Below, one piece after another: positions 55,411 to 64,000 of a DNA stretch of 64,000 nucleotides. Within the stretch, counting starts at the first letter, position 1. Each line of letters begins with the position of its first letter. This stretch comes from Olleya marilimosa CAM030. GTDB taxonomy: Bacteria; Bacteroidota; Bacteroidia; Flavobacteriales; Flavobacteriaceae. The position numbers were made by a program, and so were the translations under genes. Below the pieces are notes generated by a model. It saw only the letters and a list, made by a program, of their open reading frames with translations, was not told the origin of the DNA and ran no database searches. The stretch covers positions 222,069-286,068 of the forward strand of contig NZ_JADR01000007.1 in NCBI RefSeq assembly GCF_000518485.1, in the 5' to 3' direction.

Positions 55411-56649
55411 ATGTTTTTATTCGAAAGAGATACATGGCAAGAAGTTTACGATAGTTTAAGTAAAAACAAACTACGTTCGGCATTAACTATGGTTGGTGTT
55501 TGGTGGGGAATTTTATTGCTTATCGGATTACTTGGCTCAGCAAAAGGATTAGAAAATTCTTTTAATAGATTATTTGGTGACTTTGCTACAAATAGTGTGT
55601 TTGTTTGGGCACAAAGTACAAGCAAGCCTTTTAAAGGGTTTCAGGAAGGTAGACAGGTACAACTTAAAATAAGTGACGCTAAAAAAATTGAAGAAAATGT
55701 AGAAGGTATTGAGTTTGTCGTACCAAGAAATCAAAGTTCTGCTTTGGTAGTACGTAATTTTCTGTCTGGTAATTTTGGAGTAAATGGAGATTATCCTTTA
55801 TTAGATCAAGTTCAAAAAAAGAAAATGATTCGTGGACGTTTTATCAATCAAACTGATATTGATGAAAACAGGAAAGTTGTCGTTATTTCAGAAGAAATCT
55901 ACAAACAAATTTTTGAGAAGGACGAAGAAATGATAGGCGAATACATTCAATTAAACGGAATGAATTTTAAAGTCATTGGTATGTTCGAAACAGGTAAAGC
56001 TAATATGGGACCAACCAGTGATATTCATATTCCTTTCACCACTTTTCAGCAAATCTATAACATGGGTGAAAATATTGGTTGGATGATGATTACTGGTAAA
56101 CCAGAATACGATATTTCGCAAATTGAAGCAGATTCAAAACTAATTTTAAGAAACTTAAATAAAGTGCATCCAGAAGATAATCGTGCATTTGGTAGTTTTA
56201 ATTTAGGTAAAGAGTTTGCAAAAATCACTGGGTTTTTAACAGGAATGCAATTTTTAACTTGGTTTGTTGGAATAGCAACCTTAATTGCAGGTGTATTTGC
56301 AATTGGTAATATATTGCTTATTACAGTTAAAGAAAGAACTAAAGAAATAGGTGTAAGACGTGCTTTAGGCGCAACACCTTATGAGATTAAAAGACAAATT
56401 GTTGTGGAAGCTGTATCAATAACCTTAGTCGCAGGTCTATTAGGTATAATTAGTGGTGGCTGGATACTTATAGCGTTAGATAGTGCTTTTGGTCAAGGTG
56501 CAGAAGCTGTTATTGTTAACGCATCAGTATCTATAGCAGTAGTGTTTATTGCCTTAATAATTTTAGTAGTATTAGGTACTTTAATAGGGCTAATACCAGC
56601 TTTTAAAGCAACAAGTATTAAGCCTATCGAGGCATTAAGAGAAGAATAA
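55411..56649 (+). CDS. MacB-type ABC transporter permease (second)
   Basis: A 412-residue paralogue of the preceding permease with the same layout: N-terminal helix, periplasmic core, and C-terminal helices with VKERTKEIGVRRALGATPYEI. The two probably form a heterodimer served by the single ATPase. It ends 71 bp before the adaptor gene. Confidence 0.92.
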   Translation: MFLFERDTWQEVYDSLSKNKLRSALTMVGVWWGILLLIGLLGSAKGLENSFNRLFGDFATNSVFVWAQSTSKPFKGFQEGRQVQLKISDAKKIEENVEGIEFVVPRNQSSALVVRNFLSGNFGVNGDYPLLDQVQKKKMIRGRFINQTDIDENRKVVVISEEIYKQIFEKDEEMIGEYIQLNGMNFKVIGMFETGKANMGPTSDIHIPFTTFQQIYNMGENIGWMMITGKPEYDISQIEADSKLILRNLNKVHPEDNRAFGSFNLGKEFAKITGFLTGMQFLTWFVGIATLIAGVFAIGNILLITVKERTKEIGVRRALGATPYEIKRQIVVEAVSITLVAGLLGIISGGWILIALDSAFGQGAEAVIVNASVSIAVVFIALIILVVLGTLIGLIPAFKATSIKPIEALREE

Positions 56650-56720
56650 TTTTATCAATTAAATATAATTAAAATAAAGTCTAAAAAACTTTTAAAATCA
56701 ACCGAGTAAACTATATAAAA

Positions 56721-57836
56721 ATGAAAAAAGTAATAAAAATAATTGTAATTGTTGCTTTGGTAATAGCACTTTTAATGGTGTTAAAATACTTTAAAGACTC
56801 AAGTTCTAAATCAGTGGAAGAGTTTAAAACAGCTGAGCCTTTTTATACCTCAATAAATACTAAAACAGTAGCTACAGGTAAATTAAATCCAGAGGAAGAA
56901 GTAGAGCTAAAACCTCAAATTTCTGGTATTATCGATAAAATCTTAGTCGAAGAAGGTGACATCGTAAAAAAAGGAGATGTGATTGCTAAAATTAGAGTCG
57001 TACCAAACGAGCAAAGTTTGGTTGGTGCAAGTGGACAAATATCTACAGCAAAACTATCGTTTAACAATGCTAAAACATTATACGATCGTAATAAAGCTTT
57101 ATTTGAAAAAGGAGTTATTTCTAGACAAGATTTTGAAAACAGTCAATTGTCTTTAAACCAAGCACAAGAAACTTTAAACCAAGCTCAAAATAATTATCAG
57201 ATTATTAAAAGAGGATCATTGTCTGGTGGTGGATCTGCAAATACAAATATTGTGGCTTTAATTCCTGGAACAATTCTAGAAATTCCGGTTAGAGAAGGTG
57301 ATCAGGTTATTGAAAGTAATAACTTTAATGCTGGAACTACAATTGCTACTATTGCAGACATGAGCAAAATGATATTTGAAGGAAAAGTGGATGAAGCTGA
57401 AGTTGGTAAACTAGAAGAAGGAAAAGATATTAAAGTAATTTTAGGTGCGATTAACGAAAAAGTTTTTCCTGCTAAGCTTACATTTGTGGCACCTAAAGGG
57501 ATGGAAGAAAATGGAGCAGTACAGTTTACTATTAAAGCAGATGTAACGGTAGAGCCTTCAACAAAAATTAGAGCTGGTTATAGTGCTAATGCCGAAATTG
57601 AAATGGAAAGCAAGGACAGTATTTTAGTAATTAAAGAATCTTTATTACAGTTTAACAGAATTACTGAAAAACCATTTGTAGACATTGAAACTGCTCCAGG
57701 AAAATTTGAAAAAAGAGATGTTGAATTAGGATTGTCTGATGGAATTAACGTCGAAATCACAGATGGTGTTAAAGAAGGAGATAAAATTAAAGTGTGGAAT
57801 AAAGCATCAAAAGAAGATAACGAAGATGAAAACTAA
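56721..57836 (+). CDS. HlyD/RND-type periplasmic adaptor (membrane fusion protein)
   Basis: The 371-residue protein bridges the inner membrane ABC transporter and TolC. It has an N-terminal membrane helix, a lipoyl-like domain with VELKPQISGIIDKILVEEGD, a coiled-coil hairpin (about 95-150), and a beta-barrel domain with EIPVREGDQV. The second half of the lipoyl domain and the barrel follow to the C-terminus. The stop overlaps the start of the TolC gene by 11 bp. Confidence 0.92.
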   Translation: MKKVIKIIVIVALVIALLMVLKYFKDSSSKSVEEFKTAEPFYTSINTKTVATGKLNPEEEVELKPQISGIIDKILVEEGDIVKKGDVIAKIRVVPNEQSLVGASGQISTAKLSFNNAKTLYDRNKALFEKGVISRQDFENSQLSLNQAQETLNQAQNNYQIIKRGSLSGGGSANTNIVALIPGTILEIPVREGDQVIESNNFNAGTTIATIADMSKMIFEGKVDEAEVGKLEEGKDIKVILGAINEKVFPAKLTFVAPKGMEENGAVQFTIKADVTVEPSTKIRAGYSANAEIEMESKDSILVIKESLLQFNRITEKPFVDIETAPGKFEKRDVELGLSDGINVEITDGVKEGDKIKVWNKASKEDNEDEN

Positions 57837-59214
57837 AAAAATAATACAATTCACTTTAGTATTCTTAGTAGGTTTTACAGCTTTTGCTCAAGAAAAAAAG
57901 TGGTCATTAAAAGAGAGTGTTGATTATGCATTGCAAAACAACATAACTGTTAGACAGTCACAATTAGATCAGCAAATTGCAGAACAAGATTTAAAATCTG
58001 CAAAAGGAAACTTTTTACCTACAGTAAATGCAAGTGCTTCTCAAAATTGGAATTTTGGTTCGTTTATAGATCAAAATGGAAGTAGGATTTCAAGAGATTC
58101 TAGAGGTAATGGATTTGGTTTAAATGCAGGTGTTACCTTATTTAATGGTTTTAGAAATACAAATCTTCAAAAGCAAGCAGAATTAGGTATTGAAAGTAGT
58201 AAGATTCAATTAGATATTTTAAAAAATAATATCTCATTAAATGTAGTAAATGCGTATTTAAATATATTGTTTAATCGCGAAGCTGTAAAGCAAGCTGAAG
58301 AGCAAGTGGCAATTAGCCAAAAAAGTTTAGAGCAAGTGCAAGAACTTGTTGATGCAGGAGCCAGAGCAAGTGCAGATTTGTTAGTCTCTAAATCTCAATT
58401 AGCTTCAGATAATGAGCGCTTAGTTAATGCGGAAAACAATGTGGTATTATCACTATTAAATTTATCACAGTTATTACAAATACCATCGCAAGGGTTTGAC
58501 ATTCAAAATGTAGATATTGATTTAACTGAAGCAGTCTTAGCTTACAACAATTCAAACGAAATTTTATCCTACGCGTTAGATAATCGTCCAGAAATTAAAG
58601 GTGCACAATTAAATATTGATAATGCTGAGTTAAACTATCAAATTGCTAGAAGTGCCTATTTACCTTCTTTAAGTTTTGGTGTTGGAGCAAGTACATCTTA
58701 CCAACATTTACAAGGACAAGACGATGTTTTACCAATTGTTACTGGATTTGATGCAACGTCAGGAGAAGCTATCATTGAATTACAAAAAAATGGATTTGCA
58801 GAGCAAATTGAAAACAACCTTGGATACAATGTTGGTTTTAGTTTAAACGTGCCAATTTTTAATGGATTAAGAACAGATGCTAACGTAAAAAGAGCTGAAA
58901 TTAGTAAGGAGCGTATCGTTTTAGCTTTAGAGCAAGAAAAGCAAACCTTAACAGCTAACGTAGAGCAGGCTTTTGCAGATGCTAAAGCGTCTTTAATACA
59001 ATATGAAGCGTCTAAAATATCCTTAGAGTCTCAAGAGTTAGCTTTTAAAAATGAACAAGATAAATATGATTTAGGAGTTAGTACGTCGTTTCAATTAGAA
59101 CAGGTACGTAACAGATTAATAAACGCACAATCGTCATTTTTAAATGCAAAATATAATTATGTATTTAAAACTAAAGTGTTAGATTTTTATCTAGACAAAC
59201 CAATAACAGAATAA
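57826..59214 (+). CDS. TolC-family outer membrane efflux protein
   Basis: The 462-residue protein has a signal peptide (ending FTAFAQ) and two repeated TolC halves rich in heptad helices, such as EQVAISQKSLEQVQELVDAGARASADLL and the later EQAFADAKASLIQYEASK. It forms the outer membrane duct for the MacB-like exporter. The ATG at 57826 is preferred, because the upstream extension of 29 residues would sit inside the adaptor gene and break the signal peptide. Confidence 0.93.
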   Translation: MKTKKIIQFTLVFLVGFTAFAQEKKWSLKESVDYALQNNITVRQSQLDQQIAEQDLKSAKGNFLPTVNASASQNWNFGSFIDQNGSRISRDSRGNGFGLNAGVTLFNGFRNTNLQKQAELGIESSKIQLDILKNNISLNVVNAYLNILFNREAVKQAEEQVAISQKSLEQVQELVDAGARASADLLVSKSQLASDNERLVNAENNVVLSLLNLSQLLQIPSQGFDIQNVDIDLTEAVLAYNNSNEILSYALDNRPEIKGAQLNIDNAELNYQIARSAYLPSLSFGVGASTSYQHLQGQDDVLPIVTGFDATSGEAIIELQKNGFAEQIENNLGYNVGFSLNVPIFNGLRTDANVKRAEISKERIVLALEQEKQTLTANVEQAFADAKASLIQYEASKISLESQELAFKNEQDKYDLGVSTSFQLEQVRNRLINAQSSFLNAKYNYVFKTKVLDFYLDKPITE

Positions 59215-59216
59215 CA

Positions 59217-59888
59217 GTGGCATATATATTAAATATTGAAACGTCTACAACAAACTGCTCAGTCTCTCTTTCTTCTAAAGGAGAGACTTTGGTATTAAAA
59301 GAAGATTACGGAAATGGCTATTCTCATGCAGAAAAACTTCATGTATACGTTGAGCAGGTATTAAAAGAAGCAAAGATTTCAACTTTGCAATTAGATGCAA
59401 TAGCAGTAAGTAAAGGACCAGGATCATATACAGGATTACGTATAGGTGTGTCTGCAGCTAAGGGTTTAGCATTTGCTTTAAACATACCATTAATATCAGT
59501 ATCTACTTTAGAAGCCTTAGCGCATCAAGTAAAAGCAGACTCTGGAGTAATTGTACCAATGCTAGATGCTAGACGTTTAGAAGTATATTCTGCTATTTTT
59601 GATACTAAATTTAACGAGGTTAGAGCAATCGAAGCGCAAATACTTGATGAAAAATCATTTGAGTCATTCTTATCAAAAGGGAAAGTGTACTTTGTAGGTG
59701 ATGGTGTGAGTAAAACTAAAGCATTAATAGATAATAATAATGCAGTTTTTATTGAAAACAAGTTGCCTTCAGCAGATCAAATGAGTGCCTTAAGTTTTGA
59801 TAAGTATAAAAAAAGCGACACCGAAGATGTCGCTTATTTTGAACCCTATTATTTAAAAGATTTTGTAGCTATAAAGTCTAAAAAATAA
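59217..59888 (+). CDS. tsaB: tRNA threonylcarbamoyladenosine synthesis protein TsaB
   Basis: TsaB stabilises TsaD in forming t6A at position 37 of ANN-decoding tRNAs. The 223-residue protein starts MAYILNIETSTTNCSVSL and contains the family block SKGPGSYTGLRIGVSAAKG. It uses a GTG start at 59217, 2 bp after the TolC stop. The stop abuts that of the convergent mscS gene with no gap, so the two transcripts must overlap. Confidence 0.94.
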   Translation: MAYILNIETSTTNCSVSLSSKGETLVLKEDYGNGYSHAEKLHVYVEQVLKEAKISTLQLDAIAVSKGPGSYTGLRIGVSAAKGLAFALNIPLISVSTLEALAHQVKADSGVIVPMLDARRLEVYSAIFDTKFNEVRAIEAQILDEKSFESFLSKGKVYFVGDGVSKTKALIDNNNAVFIENKLPSADQMSALSFDKYKKSDTEDVAYFEPYYLKDFVAIKSKK

Positions 59889-60701
59889 TTAAGCCTGTTT
59901 TTGTATTTCAACACTATGTGGATAAGGTATATCAATACCTGCAGCATCTAGTGCTTCTTTAGTTTGTTCGGTTGTTTCAAAGTAAACTGCCCAATAATCT
60001 TCAGCTTTACACCAAGGTCTTACAGCAAAATTAATCGAGCTATCAGCTAATTCAAGGACATTTACAGTTGGTTCAGGGGTTTGTAATACTTTAGGGTTAG
60101 CGGTTAAAACAGACATTAAAACAGCTTTAGTTTTTTTTATGTCAGATTCATACCCAACTCCAAAAACCAAATCTACACGTCGTGTCCCTTCAGTAGAAAA
60201 ATTAATAATATTTCCGTTGGACAATGAGCCATTAGGAATAATAATTTCTCTGTTTGATAAACCTGTTAGTTTGGTTGTAAATATCTGTATTTCTTTTACA
60301 ACTCCCACTTGACCTTGAGCTTCTATCAAGTCTCCAATCTTAAAAGGTTTAAATAACATAATTAAAACACCTCCAGCAAAATTTGCTAAAGATCCTTGTA
60401 AAGCTAAACCAATTGCTAAGCCTGCTGCAGCTAATATAGCAGCAAAAGATGTAGTTTCAATACCTAAGGTGCCTAAGACCACAATTATTAGTACAATTTT
60501 TAAAACCCAACGTAATAGGTTTAATAAAAACTTTTGTAAGCTTTCATCATAATTTCTAACTAGCATTAGCTTTTTTAAAGCTCTTAAAACTTGTTTAATA
60601 ACAAAAGCCCCAATAATCCAAATAGCTATTGCAGCTAACATTTTAGGGGTGTACTCAATAATAATTTCAGACCCTTTGTCTATCCATTTTTGTAATTCCA
60701 T
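59889..60701 (-). CDS. Small-conductance mechanosensitive channel (MscS family)
   Basis: The 270-residue inner membrane protein has three hydrophobic helices. The pore helix is glycine- and alanine-rich (AILAAAGLAIGLALQGSL) followed by LANFAGGVLIMLFKPFKIGD, the classic MscS motif. A beta domain and a C-terminal cytoplasmic alpha-beta domain ending IDIPYPHSVEIQ follow. It releases solutes on osmotic downshock. Confidence 0.95.
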   Translation of the reverse strand: MELQKWIDKGSEIIIEYTPKMLAAIAIWIIGAFVIKQVLRALKKLMLVRNYDESLQKFLLNLLRWVLKIVLIIVVLGTLGIETTSFAAILAAAGLAIGLALQGSLANFAGGVLIMLFKPFKIGDLIEAQGQVGVVKEIQIFTTKLTGLSNREIIIPNGSLSNGNIINFSTEGTRRVDLVFGVGYESDIKKTKAVLMSVLTANPKVLQTPEPTVNVLELADSSINFAVRPWCKAEDYWAVYFETTEQTKEALDAAGIDIPYPHSVEIQKQA

Positions 60702-60723
60702 TGTGTGATTTTATAAGTTAGAA

Positions 60724-60731
60724 CAAATATA
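60724..60731 (-). promoter_or_regulatory. Possible -7 element of mscS
   Basis: On the minus strand the sequence is TATATTTG, a TAnnTTTG match, 22 bp before the ATG at 60701. No clear -33 partner is found. Confidence 0.4.
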
Positions 60732-60956
60732 AATATAATTGACAAACTCTAATGTTAGGTAGGAGTTTTTGAGTTGCAGTTGTTTAATATGTATACTATT
60801 CAATCATGTCTGTTTTTATTATAAAAAATAGGTGTAAATTAATCTGTTTAAGATCTATTCTAGTCATTTTTTAAGATGAAATTAATCAAATTATTAGGCA
60901 GTATTTTAGTATAATTGTAAATTAACCAATTATTAAACCCTTTTACTAAATAAGAA

Positions 60957-63900
60957 ATGAAAAAATTTCTACTTATTGTTACTTTTCTAGGTGCTTTATT
61001 CACTGCTCATTCTCAAGATATTTTGATGCAAAACGGAACGTTTTCTCAATGTTCAGGAGTCCTTTATGATTCAGGAGGTGCATCGGCTAATTATGCTGAT
61101 AACGAGAATTTTGTTCTAACACTATGTCCAGATGGACCAGATCAATTTATTCAAATACAATTTACTGCATTTAGTACGCAATTAGGTTCTGACGTAATGA
61201 CTATATATGATGGTGATGACACTAGCGCAGCAGTAATAGGTACTTATTCTGGTGGTGGAGCATCAAATAATCCAGGTACAATTTCTGCATCAACAACTAG
61301 TGCGACAGGTTGCATTACAATTGAGTTTGTAAGTAATGCAGCGTTAAACGCCTCAGGTTGGGCAGCTAATATTTCTTGTTTACAATCTTGTCAAACAATT
61401 ACACCTACAATAGATACTACAGACCCAATAGCTAACGGATTAGGTGTTATTCAAATCCCTTTAGGTGGTACTGTTAGTTTTGATGGTAGTGCAATTTTTG
61501 AAGAAGACGGAACAGGAGCAACTTATAATTGGAATTTTGGAGATGGATCTGCAGCTGCAGGAACTTCATCAAGTCATACGTTTAATAATTTAGGCACTTT
61601 TACTGTTACCTTTACAGTAACTGATACTAATCCTACAGGGTGTTCGGCATCAACAACTATTGAAGTTGAAGTTTTAAGTCCATATATCAGTGTAGATCAA
61701 GCAACTTATACTGTTCCAGAATTAGTAGAAGATGTATTAATTGATAGTCCATGTGCAACTGTATCTAACATAAATTGGAGTACTGGTACTAATTTTGGAC
61801 AAGAAAATGGGATTGGTTATTTTACAGCACTTCCAGGTGCATTTCCTTTTCAAGCTGGAATTATATTAAATACTGGTGATGCTATGGAGGCTGAAGGTCC
61901 AGAAACCGGAACTCAAAGTAGTGGAGGATGGCCAGGAGACACAGATTTGGAAGATGCTATTCCGGCTCTAAATCCGGGAGATTCTAACGATGCCACTTTT
62001 ATTGAGTTTGATTTTGTTCCTATAACTAACAGTGTAAGTTTTGATTTTTTATTTGCTTCAGAAGAATATGGAGGATTTCAGTGTGGTTTTACAGATGCTT
62101 TTGCTTTTTTATTAACAGACTTAACCACTGGAGTTATTTCTAATTTAGCTGTGGTTCCGGGAACTACAGATGTGGTTTCTGTTTTTACGGTTAGGGATGA
62201 TGCATATAATGCTAGTTGTCCATCTGTAAATCCAGGTTATTTTGATTCTTATTACGGAACAGGAGGTTTACCTTTGGTTAACGACCCTATAGATTTTAGA
62301 GGTTACACTAGATCTATGACAGCATTCGCTAATGTTGTACCTAGTAATCCATACAAAATAAAATTAGTTATTGCAGATGATGGTGATATACAATATAATG
62401 CTGCAGTATTTCTAGGAGCTGGTAGTTTTGATTTAGGTGGAGACTTGGGTGATGACGTCACGATTGATGCAGGTACAGCAATATGTTCTGGAGGTACTAT
62501 ACCTTTAGATACTAACTTGCCAACAGCAACTCATACTTGGTATTTAGACGGAGTTGTTATACCAGGCGAAACGGGTTCTGTAATTAATGTTTCAGAACCA
62601 GGTGTTTATTCTGTTGATATTGTGTTTTCTGCAACTTGTCAAGCTTCAGATTCTGTTTTAATAGAATTTATTGAAAGTCCATTGGTTGAAAACACATTGG
62701 ATGTGATAGTGTGTAATAATCCTTCAGGAACTGAAATATTTGATTTAACAATTAATGATTCCGAAGCTATAGGAAGTCAAGTAGCTTCAGACGTAAGTGT
62801 TAGTTATCATACTAGTTTGTCAGACGCGCAATTGGGACTTAACCCTATTACAGATCCAGCTAACTATGTTGGAAATGAGACTTATCCTGAAGTAATACAC
62901 GTAAGAATTGAAGATGTGGCATCAGGAACTTGTTCAGATGTTGATACTTTCAATTTAGATGTAATAATATCTGTTCTTAATCAAGTGCCAGATATGGAAG
63001 TATGTGATGATTTATCCAATGATGGTGTTGAAATGTTTAATTTAGAATTACAAACAGCAACAGTTTTAGGTACACAATTAGCTTCAGAATATGCAGTAAC
63101 TTATCATAACTCATTTGCAGATGCTGATTCAGGTGTTAACGCCTTAACTAGCCCTTATAATGGAAGTAATGGCGAATATATCTTTGTTCGTATTGAAAGT
63201 TTAATAAATTCAGACTGTTATACTGCTACTACTTTACCAAACGGAGGATTTACATTAATTGTTAATCCTAATGCTACAGCTGTACAACCTGCTAATATGG
63301 TAGTGTGTGATGATGCTTCTGAAGATGGATTTGAGATTTTTGATTTAACAATACAAGAAACTACAATTCTTGGAGGTCAAGATCCTGCAAACTATACTGT
63401 TACTTTTTATGAAAATATACCAGATTTAGAGGCGGAAACCAACCCAATTCTAAATCCAACAGCATATCAAAATATTGATTCTCCAGAGCAAACAATTTAT
63501 GTTAGAGTAAATGATAATGCTAATCCAACATGTTATGGGTCTACAACTTTTAATCTTATAGTAAATCCATTACCATCAGCAGTAACACCAACACCACTAG
63601 AAGTTTGTGATGATGGTACACCAGACGGATTTACAAGTATAGATTTAAGTCTTAAAAACAATGAGATTAGTGGAGGTAACCCAGACTATGCGGTAAGTTA
63701 TTATTTAACCCAATTAGATGCTGAAACAGAGACTAACCCATTAGCTATACCCTATACAAACATCGCTAATCCACAAATAGTTTATGTAAGAGTAGAAGAT
63801 GTGACTACAGGATGTTTTACAACCACGACGTTACAGTTAGACGTAGTACAAGCACCAATAGCTTTTACACCAACAGCTTTAGAGTATTGTGATCCAGATA

Positions 63901-64000
63901 GTGATGGATTTGGAATATTCACATTAAGTGATGCAACAGCCGAAATTACAGGAGGAGCACCAGGATTAACCGTTACTTATCACGAAACCTCAAGTGATGC
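60957..64000 (+). CDS. Giant secreted adhesin-like protein with CUB, PKD and choice-of-anchor-L-like domains, partial (3' end outside window)
   Basis: The frame is open from the ATG at 60957 to the window edge, giving about 1014 residues. A signal peptide (ending FTAHSQ) is followed by a CUB-like domain (about 20-145), a PKD domain with ATYNWNFGDGSAAAG (about 150-240), and a choice-of-anchor-L-like domain (about 250-500) with NSVSFDFLFASEEYGGF. An Ig-like spacer follows. From about residue 584, repeats of roughly 100 residues start with V/YCDD, then FDL, YTVTYH and YVRVED. Such proteins in Flavobacteriaceae are usually exported by the type IX system and end in a gliding-type C-terminal domain; that end is not in the window. 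Confidence 0.88.
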   Translation, partial: MKKFLLIVTFLGALFTAHSQDILMQNGTFSQCSGVLYDSGGASANYADNENFVLTLCPDGPDQFIQIQFTAFSTQLGSDVMTIYDGDDTSAAVIGTYSGGGASNNPGTISASTTSATGCITIEFVSNAALNASGWAANISCLQSCQTITPTIDTTDPIANGLGVIQIPLGGTVSFDGSAIFEEDGTGATYNWNFGDGSAAAGTSSSHTFNNLGTFTVTFTVTDTNPTGCSASTTIEVEVLSPYISVDQATYTVPELVEDVLIDSPCATVSNINWSTGTNFGQENGIGYFTALPGAFPFQAGIILNTGDAMEAEGPETGTQSSGGWPGDTDLEDAIPALNPGDSNDATFIEFDFVPITNSVSFDFLFASEEYGGFQCGFTDAFAFLLTDLTTGVISNLAVVPGTTDVVSVFTVRDDAYNASCPSVNPGYFDSYYGTGGLPLVNDPIDFRGYTRSMTAFANVVPSNPYKIKLVIADDGDIQYNAAVFLGAGSFDLGGDLGDDVTIDAGTAICSGGTIPLDTNLPTATHTWYLDGVVIPGETGSVINVSEPGVYSVDIVFSATCQASDSVLIEFIESPLVENTLDVIVCNNPSGTEIFDLTINDSEAIGSQVASDVSVSYHTSLSDAQLGLNPITDPANYVGNETYPEVIHVRIEDVASGTCSDVDTFNLDVIISVLNQVPDMEVCDDLSNDGVEMFNLELQTATVLGTQLASEYAVTYHNSFADADSGVNALTSPYNGSNGEYIFVRIESLINSDCYTATTLPNGGFTLIVNPNATAVQPANMVVCDDASEDGFEIFDLTIQETTILGGQDPANYTVTFYENIPDLEAETNPILNPTAYQNIDSPEQTIYVRVNDNANPTCYGSTTFNLIVNPLPSAVTPTPLEVCDDGTPDGFTSIDLSLKNNEISGGNPDYAVSYYLTQLDAETETNPLAIPYTNIANPQIVYVRVEDVTTGCFTTTTLQLDVVQAPIAFTPTALEYCDPDSDGFGIFTLSDATAEITGGAPGLTVTYHETSSD
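62708..64000 (+). repeat. About 300-bp tandem coding repeats
   Basis: Repeat units begin near 62708, 63000, 63303, 63604 and 63883, a period of about 280-303 bp. Each encodes the pattern CDD-(6-9x)-DG-(3x)-F/IDL, a YTVTYH-like strand, and IYVRVED before the next unit. DNA similarity is moderate and protein pattern is clear, so the units are diverged, not recent copies. Confidence 0.8.

Noticed and set aside
57739..57825. Longer start of the TolC-family gene
   Set aside because: It would move the signal peptide 29 residues inward and lies in the adaptor gene.

Overview
The window looks like a chromosomal segment of a marine or aquatic member of the Flavobacteriaceae (phylum Bacteroidota). The DNA is AT-rich. 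Promoters carry the Bacteroidota -7 element TAnnTTTG instead of a sigma-70 -10 box, and good Shine-Dalgarno sites are scarce. The gene content is typical of the group: alternative complex III (actABCDEF), SprA of the type IX secretion system, gliding protein RemB, paired TonB proteins, a TonB-dependent receptor with a carboxypeptidase-like N-terminal domain, and a very large repeat-containing secreted protein. No phage, insertion sequence, rRNA or CRISPR array was seen. The genus cannot be fixed from the sequence alone.

Layout. 1-2564 (minus) is the N-terminal part of a large DUF2723/GT117 membrane protein, cut by the window edge. A tRNA-Gln and a tandem universal stress protein follow. 3761-8408 is the rimP-nusA-infB operon, with a terminator-like hairpin in its leader. 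After a small SPOR-domain protein, 8950-20495 encodes a respiratory chain segment: alternative complex III, which oxidises quinol, followed by cytochrome c oxidase subunits II and I. 20496-23906 holds ruvB, a cytochrome P450 and queG.

23911-32210 is a sugar module. A LacI-type regulator is divergent from an operon of TonB-dependent receptor, glutaredoxin-like lipoprotein, SLC45-like sugar transporter, PfkB-type sugar kinase and GH13_18 sucrose-phosphorylase-like enzyme. Two perfect 14-bp palindromes lie between regulator and operon. The gene set suggests uptake of sucrose or a related glucoside, phosphorolysis to glucose 1-phosphate, and phosphorylation of the released sugar.

32278-43257 contains maeB, ruvA, the 2399-residue sprA, gcvH and a VanZ-like gene. 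43316-47209 has two tonB genes and remB, all three carrying a related C-terminal-domain-like module with a spaced cysteine pair. 47210-47862 is the most unusual stretch: about 509 bp of unique DNA with one small membrane-protein ORF, flanked by a 129-bp direct repeat of the 3' end of remB.

47922-53367 completes cytochrome oxidase and its assembly: ctaB (heme O synthase), two subunit III-like proteins, subunit IV, a cysteine-less SCO-like protein, SCO, DUF420 and a small CxxC membrane protein. 53481-59214 is a MacB-like ABC exporter with adaptor and TolC. tsaB and a convergent mscS follow. The window ends inside a giant exported protein with CUB, PKD and choice-of-anchor-L-like domains and about 100-residue repeats.

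The clearest targets for follow-up are the duplicated remB end with its insert, the paired operators of the sucrose-type operon, the rimP leader hairpin, and the TonB-CTD-like module on RemB.
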